Below, piece after piece: positions 22,673-34,435 of a DNA stretch of 64,000 nucleotides. Where the stretch lies: positions 126,734,459 through 126,798,458 of the forward strand of contig OY744521.1 in NCBI GenBank assembly GCA_963556195.1. The letters run 5' to 3'. Within the stretch, counting starts at the first letter, position 1; every line of letters begins with the position of its first letter. Source of the DNA: Sepiola atlantica (lineage: Eukaryota; Mollusca; Cephalopoda; Sepiida; Sepiolidae). Under the pieces are notes generated by a model. The model was not told the origin of the DNA. It made no database searches and saw nothing but the letters and a program-made list of their open reading frames with translations. The position numbers were made by a program, and so were the translations under genes.

Positions 22673-23790
22673 AATTAAGTTCACCCCAAACAGGGCACAA
22701 TGCCACTAAGACGTAGGATGCTACTGTGGATTAGGGGAATCCTAGATGTGGAGTTTTGCAGCGAGATCCTTGTTCACATTACATTTAAATGTCTGTATGT
22801 TAGTACGGGCAAAGAAACAGGAAGCAGGAAAGGAAATCCTAATGCTAGCAGTACTAGGAAAGAAGCTATTGGAGTAGAAAGCTCTCCAGCATTTGGGGAC
22901 GTCAACAGTGAAGGGGTGGGATCTTGCTGACTGACGGGTTGATTGAGGGTATTTACGTAGAGGAGGCACCAGTGCACCACATTCTTTGTGGCACATTCCA
23001 TTAAAGTACTTGTAAAACAAGCACAGAGATGCAACATTACAGCGATGGAGCAGAGGCTAGAGCAGGCTTGATAGTGAGGTTAGAGACTTTTGGGGGACCC
23101 TGTGAGAGGCTAGTGGTTACTGCACCATCCCAGATATGACAACAATACTCCATGCATGAGCGACTGGTGGCTTTGTAGAGATATAGGATATTAGCAAGTT
23201 GTGAGAAGTTTTCTAGCTCGATAGAGGGAGCTCACCTTCCTTGCAGCAGTGTCTCCCATGTGTTTGTTAAAATTCATGTTATCTGTGAATGTTAGCCTTA
23301 GTAGTTTGAATGAAGAACTCTCAGGTAAAGTGCTATTAGTTATGGCTGAAAAGGTTTCTTATAATTGTTGAAGAACTGGAGCTTTGTTTTAGTAACATTA
23401 AATTTTACCATTCACTTATGTCTACATTCCACCACAGACTGGGTCATTTTCTAAGGATTCAGCCATTGCCTTTGCTATGCGTGTGTTCGTTTTTCTGACA
23501 TGTCAGGTATAGAACGTGGTGTCAGCAGCAAATATACCAATCTCGGGCACAATTTCATCAGGGAGGTAGTTCATAAAGAGCAGGAATAATAACGGTCCAA
23601 GAATCGACCCCTGGGGCACACCCACATTAATGACATGTTTAGATGTACGATTATCAAGAGCAACCTGGATCTTTCTTTCGGATAAAAAGTATCTGATTAT
23701 ACTAAATATATGTCCAGTAATAACGTATGACTTAATTTTCATGAGAAGACCACTATGCCAAACCCTGTCAAAAGCCTTGGATATATATGT
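22673..23790 (-). pseudogene. CR1/jockey-like LINE (family A, copy 2)
   Basis: The minus strand shows [35 protein letters not shown] and EIGIFAADTTFYT: the catalytic FADD is changed to FAAD, so the first aspartate is lost. MEYCCHIW-like and FYKYFNGMCHKECGALVPP / FYSNSFFPSTASI segments follow. It aligns throughout with 9172-10350 but with more stops and frameshifts. It is 5'-truncated at about 23790, where family A homology stops and an unrelated ATATATGTATATG sequence begins. Confidence 0.85.
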
Positions 23791-24484
23791 ATATGTTGTG
23801 TGGATATTTGAAGTAGTTTCATCCACAGCGCACATTATAGTAATTAGTTAGTTTTCATGGGATGGATCGAATCTTCTTGTGGATGGTTTTGTAAGCGAGC
23901 ATTAGTCAACGAATTTTCCTTAAGCTTTATCCATAACTTCATATTACTACAAGTTTTTGAAAATATATATTTAATCTATCATCTTTTAGTTTAAACACGT
24001 AAAATTTAATCTCCGGTGTGTAATGTTCAACAGGTCTTGAAAATAAAAAAAGTTTTTCTTTCTATTCTTGCCAAGTAAAACAAGAAATTTGAAAACTACT
24101 GAAACGAAGAAATTCATTACGTTTTTGCAAAAAGAAGGGGAAAAGTCAGTTTGCGTGTTTATCTTTCAGAGTTATCAGTTCTGAATTCAGATGGAAATAA
24201 TCCTGATTCGAGATGACTGACCGTAAGAACCAATAACTTCTGAACAAATCAGACGGAAGTCGGGTCTTGGCTATCCTAAACTATGCACCATAGTTGAATT
24301 GTACAAATTTTAGCTTCAATGAAACAACTGATTTAAGCTTGACTGCCATGTAGGTAATGATGTTTGTTAGTACTTTTCATATAAATTAGTATCAAGTCAC
24401 TGCAGAAGTTCGTCTTCCATAGAGAAAGTATTTTGTATTTATCTCATCTTGATTAAACCACGTATGTCGCAAAGAAGATAGGTT
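23791..24484. other. No gene recognised
   Basis: No feature supported. Confidence 0.5.
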
Positions 24485-25190
24485 CCCTCTACCAGGCCAG
24501 AAAACTTCTCACACATCTGGGCTGATGCACCAACCACTACCCCCCCTCTTGGTCAGGGTGCAAACAAGAATTTCTAACTTAAGAGGTCCCGAAATGTCTA
24601 CCAAGCTCCAACCCCTGTCACATCACCGCATAGTTGTATTCCGATGCTTGTTTTACAAGCACTTCCACGGAATGTGTTCCGATTAACTTACTGCACTTGT
24701 GCCTCCTCAGTGTAAATACTCCCGACCCAAGCGACTAGCACAAAAATCCTACTCTTAACTATATAGGTCCCTAGATGCTGGAAAATGTTCTACACTGATA
24801 GCTTCTTTCTTCGGACTGATCGCTTTGGGAATTCTCTCCGTTTTCCCTGTTTCGCCCACCGTACCAACATCCAGAAAATTAAATGTAATGTGAACAAACA
24901 TCTGCCTAACTCCCTACCTAGGTTGGTCCCTATAATTCTGGTCACTATCACAGTAGCACCTTACGCTTCGGTGGCAATATGGGTACTGGTACATCTTTTG
25001 AACCAGACAAAAACCGACTGGGTTAGGGTTATCTTAGGGGTATCTTAGGGTTAGGTTATGGTTTATTTAGAGTTATGTTAGGGTAAGTTTAGAGTTAGTT
25101 TGGGGTTAGGGTTAAAAATCAACAGTCTGATTTTCGTCTGGTTCAAAAGCTGTACCAGTACTGCAATATGCCTTGTTTGGGGTGAACAAA
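24485..25190 (+). pseudogene. CR1/jockey-like LINE 3' end (family A, copy 3)
   Basis: The plus strand is the 3' third of the same LINE: CFYKHFHGMCSD-like sequence near 24645-24690, CWKMFYTDSFFLRTDRFGNSL, NIQKIKCNVNKHLPNSL, and the 3' end TGCCTTGTTTGGGGTGAACA at 25169-25188. It lacks all RT motifs. A MITE of 181 bp splits it near its 3' end, and its target duplication is visible when compared with copy 1. Confidence 0.8.
24974..25170. mobile_element. hAT-like MITE with 8 bp target duplication
   Basis: The element is 24982-25162. Its termini are inverted repeats of about 35 bases (GTACTGGTAC..CTTTTGAACCAGAC and complement). GCAATATG flanks it on both sides (24974-24981 and 25163-25170). Removing the element and one flank restores LINE family A sequence (GGTGGCAATATGCCTTG; copy 1 has GGTGGCGGCCTGCCTTG). 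The interior is degenerate TTAGGG/GGTTAG repeat. An 8 bp duplication is typical of hAT, and also of P and Merlin. Confidence 0.82.
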
Positions 25191-25679
25191 AGTGAAACAA
25201 CTGTCTTTCTTGTTGAACATATTCATCTTTCTCTGAAAGACAGGAATGATTCATTTTAAGCGCTGATTGTATAATAGAAAGTAATTCAAATGAGGCAGTA
25301 AATAATATAGATTTACGTTTACTTTTGTAGACGCTTTTTGTGTTGATAATATTAGTGCATGGGGTTGGTTTGAACTTTCCAGGGGAGGGGGGATATATTG
25401 AACAGTTCGGGTAATCACTTTTTATATAATATAATTACGAGAATATATTTTTTCCCGTATTTAAACATGATTATTTTATCGGATTTCAGTAGGTAGGAAA
25501 AATTAGGAAAACCAATCATATATCAATACGGGAAAAATAAAACAAAAGTAAAGTGGTCGATTATAGTCGAAGGAAAACCAAAGGCTCCCTTTTGATTTGT
25601 TACTATACCTATATATAGGGGAGAGCACAACTCCTTTACCGGGATTACTCTACTTACACTTGATCCTCACATTATAATG
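25191..25679. other. No gene recognised
   Basis: No feature supported. Confidence 0.5.
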
Positions 25680-25800
25680 ATGTTTGTTTAGCAAGAGGAC
25701 ATCAAGTATCATTTTGGTATGACGCGACCGAGAACTGAACCCTAGTCTCCCAGTCCATTAGGAAACACTCTAACCAGTATGCAAATAGGTTATGGAAAAT
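25680..25800 (-). mobile_element. tRNA-derived SINE
   Basis: The minus strand reads ACTGGTTAGAGTGTTTCC (A-box like), then AGGGTTCAGTTCTCGG (B-box like, GGTTCAGTTCT), then a non-tRNA continuation (ATGATACTTGATGTCC). A-to-B spacing of about 35 bases fits a tRNA head. The parent tRNA is uncertain. Confidence 0.55.
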
Positions 25801-25809
25801 ACCATCATA

Positions 25810-26335
25810 CATAGCAAATCGGCCGAAAAGTAGTAGAAATAAAAATGAAAATATTTATTGTGTTATGTCGAGGAGCGGGGAGGAAGTAAGTCTCGTGTGG
25901 TCGTGACGCAACGAGCTTAAAACGACCTCTTTTCTAGACTAGACTTCGAGAAGAGCGGGCGTAAAGTACACCGCCCACCTCCTTTGAGGGTGCACATTAA
26001 TAGCGATTTCGTGTCAGTGTTCATGAAATCTTAACCCTACTAGAGCGAACAGCGGTCAAAGTGTGCAGAATAATTACCACTGGCCTCCGCTAATCAAACT
26101 GGTAGTTTTCCTTTGAGTCTGAGTGACGATAAGTCTCCCGATATTTCCAGTATTTTTCGTTCCATCCCATTATTAATGTAACTTATTCAATGCTCTCTCG
26201 CTAATCGTTTACCAGTAGTTTCTCGCTAATAATTCCCTACTCTCTGTTTCATTTCAGTCGAGGTCAGGGTTGTGCTATCCCTACTCGATATTTCCATCCT
26301 CTCAGACCTTCCACAGCCACTTTCTGTGGTACTAC

Positions 26336-26392
<57 letters not shown>

Positions 26393-26744
26393 CACTTCCT
26401 AAGTCAGTATTAGTGATTGCTCACTGACAATAACCATTGGTGTTCCCCGAAGCTTGAGTGACAACAAGTCTTCCCATATTTCCTGCACTCTCCGCCTCTT
26501 TCCATAACCGTTGCAAATCATTTTGCGTTATCCTAACAGCCGCTTACCATTGATTTCTCGCTGGCAACGACGATTGGTCTTCACTGGAATTTGGGTAGTA
26601 ATAAACCTCCCCAAGATCCCAGTATTGTCCTCAACCTTTCCAGTTAAGACCTGATTGATACTCTCCATCATCTGGCTTTGCATCCTCTTGGACTCTTCAC
26701 AATCATTACGTGCCATCATATGCGAATGTTTCGTTTTGTTTTTT
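25810..26744 (-). repeat. 3' UTR-like region of R2-like element, with subrepeats
   Basis: Blocks such as CCATTGGTGTTCCCCGAAG...GAGTGACAACAAGTC, CGATTGGTCTTCACTGGAAT...AGTAATAAACCTC and the matching block at 27458-27500 recur with spacings of about 130 bases. The same unit lies at 27285-27600, so the 3' part of the element is duplicated. Confidence 0.6.
26336..26392. repeat. (GTA)n microsatellite
   Basis: About 19 AGT/GTA units within the 3' UTR-like region. Confidence 0.97.
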
Positions 26745-27180
26745 TTATAAGAGGTCAGTTTTTTTCTTTTAGTTTCAGTTCCCTTGGGCTCGTGTAATGA
26801 TCTTCCTATCTTTTTGTTTTAGTTCTATTACAACTTACGTGTGGCTGGTTATCGTTCGTAGTTTATGTGGGTTGGTTTCCGCATTCGACGATTTTCCTTA
26901 AGATTTAGGGTGTTCTCATAATTGTCGTCCGTGTTATGGTCTCAACCTTCCCTTTGATTCCAATTTCTCCTAATCTTTTTCCAATTTTTCGAAACTGTTC
27001 ACTTATTATTAGTACTATATTGACTTTATTCATGTTCCATATTCCTTTCAGTTCTCTGGCTGGCACAGGCTGAGTAGGTGTGTTCTTACCAGTCGGGAAT
27101 ACGTCCTCGACAATCAGTCCGACGATGACTTTGCTGTTGTCGTGGTGAGGTATGGTTCTGTTCAGTTTCAAGGGATGGCA
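26745..27180 (-). pseudogene. R2-like element, C-terminal tail fragment (tandem copy)
   Basis: The minus strand gives ARELKGIWNMNKVNIVLI, FRKIGKRLGEIGIKGKVETI and ILRKIVE-like remnants. This is the segment that follows the restriction-like endonuclease motif in this family. It duplicates 27590-27930, so two tail fragments lie head-to-tail about 850 bases apart. Confidence 0.7.
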
Positions 27181-27184
27181 CCCT

Positions 27185-27599
27185 CCCAGGCTTTACCTTA
27201 TCTTACTGGAGAGGAGGTAAATAAACTATGGATAGTACCATGTATTATTATTTGTACTCACTAGGAGTTATCACACAGGTCATCGTCAGTGATTTCTCAC
27301 CAACTATAACCGGTTGTGTTCCTTGGAGTCCGAGTGACAACAAGCCTCTACAGATGTCCAACACTTTCCACCTTTCTTCGATAACTACCGCAAATGACCT
27401 TGCGGTATCGCAACAGTCGCTTACTATTGATTTATCGCTAGTAAGAACCATTGGTCTTCTCTGGGATTTGGATGACAATAAGCCTCGCCAAGGTCCCAGA
27501 ACTTTCCGCAATCCAATGAAGGTCTGGTTTGTGCTGCCCAACCTTGGTCTTCTCATCCTCCTTGACCCTTTACAAATATTTTGTGTGGTGTCAGCCTAG
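27185..27599 (-). repeat. 3' UTR-like region of the main R2-like element
   Basis: It matches 26430-26720 in order (TTCCTTGGAGTCCGAGTGACAACAAG etc.). Non-coding. Confidence 0.6.
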
Positions 27600-30500
27600 G
27601 CCGGCACCATTCGTGGAGCAGCTTATGGTGTTTCTTGCAGTTTCTGTTCACGCAGTGGTGTTTTTCCTGTGGTTTTGTTTTCTTCTTGTACTTCCATGTG
27701 ACTGGTTACAATCTGTAGCTTATGCGGGTTGGTTTCTGCATTCAATGATTTTTCTTAAGATTGCAGCTGTTTTGATCATTGCCGTCCTTTGTAATATCTC
27801 AGTGATCCTTTTCATTCCAATTTCTCCCAGTCATTTCTACAAGTGTTTTGGGACTGCTCCTAGTGCTCCTACGATTGTTGGTATTCTACTGACTTTCTTC
27901 ATGCTCCATATTCTTTTCAGCCCTCTGGCAAGTTCCGTGTGTTTGCTTCGTTTTTCTGTCTCTTTGATCTTAACTCTGTGGTTTCTGGAACGGCGAAGTC
28001 TACGATTTTGCAAGTTTTTTTATTCTTGTCGATTATTATAACATCTGGTCTCCTTGCTTGTATAGGTTTGTCTGTTTGTACATCCATATCCCAGAGGATT
28101 TTGTGTTTTTCGTTTTCCAATACTGTTTCTGGTTTATATTTGTCTGCGTATTTGAAATTCAATCGTTTGCAATGTACTGCTTTCCAAGTGTACTGCTTTC
28201 CCCACGCAGTCATGTCTGCTCTTGTATTCTTTTTGGGCTAATTTGCTGCATTTACTTATTATATGATTTACTGTTTCGTCTCTTTGTCCACACAGTCTGA
28301 ATTTACTGTTTTCTAGAGTTTTATCTATTTTAGCTTTAATGTAGTTTGTCCTAATCGCATTGTTCTGTGTAGCCATCAGTAAAGATTCCGTTTATCTGTT
28401 CAGGTGTCTTTTTTTCTTCTCGTGTCAGTCTTCTGAAGCGTCCATGTAGTTGTTTTTCTTCCCACTTTCTTTTCTTTTGTTTCTGGTTTCGCTGTTTCCC
28501 AAGTTAGTCATTGAGACGATGTCTTTTACTACGATGATTAACCTTTCCGTGTTCTGAGTTATTTATTTCTCCAGCTCTTTTTTTTAATCTTCCACATAAT
28601 CTTCTATACTTACCAGTCTTCTTTCCCCTTCGTTTCTTTTCATGTAGAGTCTGTCCGTATCGTCTTTTGGGTGTAGTGCGTTCTGCATGGTCATTAATTT
28701 TCTAGTCCTCTGGAATAGTCCAACATATCTTATTAGTGATACTACCGAGGTGTTTATTCTTTTTATTAGATTACTGCTACATAATTTCGTTTCTAAGAGT
28801 TATCTTGTTCTTCGTAAATATTATTTTCCAATCTTCTCTTTCATTTCTGTAGATTGGATGGTGTCTGCTTTCAGAAATCCCAAATATTTGTAGCTATCCT
28901 GTTCGCCTAGGGCCCTCATCTCCTCTTGGTTGGGGAGTTCCATGCCCTCTGTCGTCTCTTTCCATTTCTAGTAGTGCACACTTTTCCATTCCGAATTCCA
29001 TTTGGATGTCCTCACTGAAGATTCTGATCGTATTTATCAGCTTTTCTAGTTCCTTTTTGCTTTTTTGCAAATAGCTTAAGGTAATTCATGTACATGAGAT
29101 GGTTTATTCTTTTTTCTGTGTCTGCAAACTTGTATTCGGTATCACATTTTCTGAGTATGTAGTTGAGTGGCCCCATGGCTATTATAAACAATAATAGTGA
29201 TAGGGAGTCTCCTTGGAAAATCCCTCTCTGTATTTTTATCTCGGTAAGGTGTTGTCCTCGGCTGTTAGTTCTAGTCTCCATGTTTCCATTTCTTTCTTAA
29301 TAAGATTAATAATCCTGTTGAGTATTTTGTATATTTTTAAACATTCAATTATCCATGCTTGAAGGATTCTGTCGTAAGCTTTTTTGTAGTCACTCCATCC
29401 CATGGATATGTTCTTTTTTCTGCTTTTTACCTCCTTCGGGATGTTTGGATGTTTTGGTCGATATATAGCAGATAATGCGTCCCTCTTTTTCCTATCTGGC
29501 ATCCTGTTTGTTCTTCGGAGAGTAGTCCACGATTGTTCAGGAATTAGTAGATTTTTTTCTCTCAGTTGTGCCGTTAGGATTTTCCACATTGTTGGTAAAC
29601 AGGTTATGGGTCTGTAGTTGATTGTAATCGTTCCATTTTTGTATCTTTTTGTATTAGCGTTGTTCTTGCTTTGGTCATCCACTCTGGTACGTCTGTTTTG
29701 TGGATACATCCTCTTAGTTTCTACACTAGCCTTTCGTGTAGGGTCGTGAATATTTTAAACCAATATCCATTATTTCATCGTGACCTGATGCTTTCTAGTT
29801 TGCCATTTTTATTTGGGGTTGCCTTAATCGTTTCTTCATTAATTTCCGTTTCTGTTCCTTCTTTAATTTCCTATAGTTTATCTTTTATTTTTTTCAGCCA
29901 CTTGGCATTTTTGCTGTGTATTTAGTTTTTTCTCGTGTCTTGGTCCAGAAGTGTCTGGTCCGGTTGTTCTGTTGTTGTTCGTTTACGTGTTGGTATTTGT
30001 TTTCAAAGTTCCTATTCTGTTTTTGCTGTTCAGATTTGTATCTATATCGTCTCAATCTTTCTTCTATTGCTGCTATCTTTTGTTTTAATTCTTCATATTT
30101 CTTATTCAGTCTTTCCTTGTGAACCAGATGTCTGCTCTTCCATCGTTTTCGTAAAGTGTTGTTTCTTGATCTATCACGCCATTAATGTTTTGTTTGATTT
30201 CTGTTAATTACATCTCCGAGAACCAACATCCCTTGAGTATCTGTCTTGCTTGATCTGTTATACTTTGTTCCGTTGTATGGTAGGCAGTAGAAATGCCCCA
30301 TTCATTCATTTCCGGTATCCTCTTTCTGTTGGGTAGTGTCTTTTTTAGTAGCATTCCATTACCAGTCTGTTCTCTTTTGTGGTCCATTTTTTTCTATGGC
30401 CTTTTTGTTTGTTCTTTTCATTCCTGCTTTCTTGTGTTTGGACCGTGTTCTTATCATATCTGGAATTAAAGAAGTTACTTACCTGTTTCTTGTCCGTGAT

Positions 30501-30700
30501 CTTGTACCTGAAATTAAAGGAGCTAACATTCGCAGGATGTGGACCGGGTCTCCCATGTTGGCTATCGAGAGAGCACCTGCCCATCATGACTTTTATTGTT
30601 ATTATTGTGCATTACTCATATTTTGGTATATGTGGCAACACCAGGCCCAGGCTTAGTATACCTGTGATCCTGTCACATGAATTGTGTTTTTCCAATGTTC
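27600..30700 (-). pseudogene. R2-like non-LTR retrotransposon with restriction-like endonuclease
   Basis: From 30700 downward the minus strand shows the N-terminal region (GRPGPHPANVSSFNFRYKI, about 30550), then NYRPITCLPTMWKIL (RT fingers, about 29620), WSDYKKAYDRILQAWIIECL and IQRGIFQGDSLS. Next come HLMYMNYLKLF, where the catalytic YMDD is YMNY (29081-29092), and a decayed thumb. A zinc-knuckle-like LCGQRDETVNHIISKC follows (about 28270-28320; the first Cys of the usual C-x2-C is Phe), then ARRPDVIIIDKNKKTCKIVDFAVP (about 27985-28060). That last motif fits the PD-(D/E)xK restriction-like endonuclease of R2/R4/Dong-type LINEs. Several frameshifts are present, so it is inactive. The paralogue at 19790-21245 holds only the N-terminal part. 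Confidence 0.82.
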
Positions 30701-30750
30701 ATGAAGGTCAAGGTGCACTACCACACATACATGACATTTACAAAAAAATT

Positions 30751-30752
30751 AA

Positions 30753-30818
<66 letters not shown>

Positions 30819-30819
30819 C
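30751..30819. repeat. (ATT)n-(GTT)n compound microsatellite
   Basis: ATT to about 30784, then GTT to 30819. Confidence 0.97.
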
Positions 30820-31398
30820 GTTTAGATTTATTTGGGTGAAATTCTGAGAACAAATTTTTTCCGTCGAAATCGAGAACAATATGCCGGACGAAGAAGCCTG
30901 GAAACGGAACGGTGGAAGGAAGAGAACATATAACATTAGAGTTAGCTGTGAATGGGGATGCAGAGGCTTGGCCTAATTTGATGATTAAGAAGAAGATCGT
31001 GGGAAATTATTAACATGTGTTACAGAGGTTAAGAAAGGCACCGGGTGGGGGTGAGAAAGGGGCATCTTGACAGGGTGGGGCAGCAGGATGAAAGTAAAAG
31101 ATAGGAGGCAAAGAAATCTATCTCTAAAAGGCACGGAAGGGACATGAGAAATTTGGAAAGGAAACGTATTTAGAGAAACATTCTAATGGAATTAATCTGT
31201 GTCCATTCTCGATGGGAAAGAATCGTCAGCAATCAAGAAGAGTTCGATAAACATATAAGATCTGTACAACTCGTTTGCCATCAATCATAATAAAGTAAGT
31301 TCATAAACATACCTATGAAGGTTTTAAGACTAAGATTCATACAACATCGTGTAAGATTTCTTGTAAACATTGTAATAAAAATACAAGCATCACACACG

Positions 31399-31400
<2 letters not shown>
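30820..31400. other. No gene recognised
   Basis: Purine-rich stretch (30880-31150) with no recognisable protein in any frame. Confidence 0.5.

Positions 31401-31401
<1 letters not shown>

Positions 31402-31440
<39 letters not shown>
31402..31440. repeat. (TA)n microsatellite
   Basis: Pure TA tract, flush with the SINE pair that follows. Confidence 0.97.
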
Positions 31441-31444
<4 letters not shown>

Positions 31445-32035
31445 TTTGTCGCCCTCAATCTAGGCTGGGCACTGTAGTGTAGTGTAATACAGTCGTAAGA
31501 ATCATAGTTTTAATGCATGTTCTTTCATACGTTGAACATTCTTTACGTCGGCTGCCTACAATAGGTGTAAAACTCTCACCGTTTATGTAGTTGTTCATGG
31601 TGAGTGTTAAGTATAATATACACGGTGTTTCAAATCTTGTGATCGGATTGAATAATTATCTCTACACTGATGATTCCGGAAAGAGTAAGCGTATACGTAT
31701 GTGGATAAACAAATATATATAATTATTTGGCGTCCCCAATCTAGGATAGACACTGTAGTTAGTTATATTAATACAGCCGTCAAAATCATAGCTTTAATGC
31801 ATGTTCCTTCATAAGTTGAACACTGTTGTTGACGTCGGCTGTCTACAATAAGTTTTAAACTCGCGCTATTTATGTAGTTGCACATGGTGGCCGTGAGGGT
31901 TAATACGTCGGAATTTGAGTTATAAACATGACTTGTTCCGGAGTTTCGAATCCTGCGACCGGTTTAATAATTATCTCTACACTAACGATTGACGAAGGAT
32001 GAAACGTATACGTATGTAGATAAACAAACAAATAT
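31441..32035 (+). mobile_element. Tandem pair of tRNA-like SINE units
   Basis: Two direct copies (31441-31720 and 31721-32035) start with AATTATTTG-CG-CCC and end with ACGTATACGTATGT-GATAAACAAA. The second has a tRNA head: TGGTGGCCGTGAGGGTTAA (31885-31903, A-box) and GTTTCGAATCCTGCGACCGG (31942-31961, B-box), most like a tRNA-Ser class head. In the first copy that head is shortened and its B-box decayed (GTTTCAAATCTTG). Confidence 0.55.
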
Positions 32036-32079
32036 TTATAATAATAGAGAGGTGGTCTACTTTATATATATATATATAT

Positions 32080-32366
32080 AATTTATTTAGATACTCTATA
32101 TTACATAATTCAGCAATGTACCACGGTTTCATCCAAAAGGGCAGATTTAGACATCTTTAGTAAATCTCCGTGCCCAGTGGAATCATCGGCAAGCTGAAAC
32201 GATTGTAGTCACGCCCGACAGGAAATGGCGTCAACAATGACAGAAAACGGTGTATCTCTGAGGTGGTCCCCGAAAAAAACGGTGTGGGATAGTGATTAAC
32301 TAAGACTTAAGGGAGATCGATGTTATTTCGTGTATGAAAGGCCTTCATTTTATTCCCTAGCAAGTT

Positions 32367-32401
<35 letters not shown>

Positions 32402-34283
32402 TCTGTTAGCAAGTTTTATTTATTTATTTATTTATCTGTTCTTTTTGTAATGTTATTGTTATATCTGAAAAATACGAAAGGGGCGGCTATATAGTTCGCT
32501 GTTTGGGTTTATGAGATTAGGGTGCTTTTTTGTTGTCGTTTTTGGGAATAAAATTATGTATCGGATATAGAGCTGAAAGAGATTATTCAAATATGTTTTT
32601 ATGAACTTAACGTGTTTGTTTATTTTTGTTTATTGAATTGGTGTTTTCGTATTTTCTGTTCTTTTTGTAATGTTATTGTTATATCTAGTCTGAGAAAATA
32701 CGAAAGGGGTGGTCATATAGTTGCCGTTTGGGTTTGTGAGATTAGGGTGCTTTTTTGTTGTCGTTTTTTGGGAATACATTTATGTATCGGATTAATTGTT
32801 CGATATAGTATTGAAAAGGATGATGAAATAATGTTTTTATGGACTTAACGTGTTTGTTTATTTTTGTTTATTGAATCGGTGTTTTCGTATTCTCTAGATC
32901 TTAATGGGAGAAAAGCGGTGTTTCGTTGATATGTCCCGTTTATAACCAGTAGTGTTGAAAACAAAAACAAAAAAACGAAAAAAGAATAAAAAATGGTTAT
33001 AAACGGAATGATGGATACTATCTGTTATTTCCGTTTGAGGGGTATAAGTTTAGTCTCTTTATTGATGGTGTGTTAATAATATTAATATTTATATTTAGTA
33101 TTTAGTGTATTTCATTAAATTCCTTATCTTGTTATTTTATTCCACTCGTACCTACGTCCATGCGCACCGGCAAATAAACCCATATACACATACGAGTATG
33201 GAACCACAAGCATACTTATACACAATATCTGCACGCACATGCACATGCGTGCACGTACACATATCTTCACTCACATGTGCGGGGGGTTATTAATTTTATA
33301 TTTTTTATTATTTATTTTTTGTGTTTTTAATTAAATCTTTTATTTATTCTATTAATATTATTTCATATTTTATATTTATTAATAATATGCTCCTATACAT
33401 ACACACGCGCACTCGCACACATGCTTGTATACACATTCGGACGTATACATACGCCTGTACATTCATCTTCATTTATACAGGGGTGGGCGGGTGATTTGAG
33501 AATCTATTATATGGATTGTATGAAGCGGGGTGGGGGTTAGGGGTCAAGAAAACTTTCGTTCTGTGGTGTATCTGTATTCCCGTGATAGGATGATCACGTG
33601 AAGATGGGGTATCTGCTGATAAATGTATAAGTCCCTGTCGATGGGGTTAGTTTTAGTATGGATGATGTGATTATCTGTAGTGAAAGGGTGGGGTGTTTAT
33701 TGATGAATGTTTTATCTGTGGTTAGGACTATGTTGTATCAGGGTAGGCAGGGTTTATGTAGTCGCGCCCGTGGGGTGTTTAACATATATCTTGGGAGGGG
33801 AGGTATTTTGTACGTAAATAGAAAGATAGTAATTTTGTTATGGGTTTAGGGATGTCTTGGGGAGATTAGTTATTTTATATGTTAATTGGTTTAAAGGGAT
33901 AATTGGTGGGTTATGTAATATTGTTATCAAACCATTGGGCTAGGAGGAATTTTCTTCTGTGGGGGCATTTTCTGAAGACTTAAATAAATAAATAAAACTT
34001 ACTAGGGAATAAAATGAAGGCCTTTCATACACGAAATAACATCGATCTCCCTTAAGTCTTAGTTAATCACTATCCCACACCGGTTTTTTTCGGGGACCAC
34101 CTCAGAGATACACCGTTTTCTGTCATTGTTGACGCCATTCCCTGTCGGGCGTGATTACAATCGTTTCAGCTTGCCGATGATTCCACTGGGCACGGAGATT
34201 TACTAAAGATGTCTAAATCTGCCCTTTTGGATGAAACCGCGGTACATTGCTGAATTATGTAATATACAGTATCTAAATAAATT
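32080..34283. mobile_element. 2.2 kb non-coding element with about 300 bp terminal inverted repeats
   Basis: 32080-32399 and 33982-34283 are reverse complements with only scattered mismatches (ACATAATTCAGCAATGTACC...GGGCAGATTTAGACATC...GTTATTTCGTGTATGAAAGG). The interior has AT-rich tandem units and G-rich stretches with no recognisable transposase. The outer ends AATTTATTTAGATA are reached symmetrically. No convincing target duplication is visible, because the left flank is (TA)n. Long arms and a non-coding core suggest a foldback-type or other non-autonomous DNA transposon. Confidence 0.85.
32436..32890 (+). repeat. Two-copy tandem repeat, period 220
   Basis: CTGTTCTTTTTGTAATG begins at 32436 and 32656. 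The following GAAAGGGG, TTAGGGTGCTTTTTTG and AACGTGTTTGTTTATTTT landmarks repeat in order. It lies inside the 2.2 kb element. Confidence 0.88.
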
Positions 34284-34344
34284 ATTTTAGCTCTCTTATA
34301 TGATCGAGCACTTTATTTGATTTCTTTTCATATACAACCTGGCA

Positions 34345-34348
<4 letters not shown>

Positions 34349-34433
<85 letters not shown>
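34349..34433. repeat. (TA)n microsatellite
   Basis: Pure TA tract. Confidence 0.98.

Positions 34434-34435
<2 letters not shown>

Noticed and set aside
27248..27599. 100-123 codon open frames on both strands in the R2-like 3' region
   Set aside because: They overlap antisense to each other inside the duplicated 3' UTR-like unit and match no protein.
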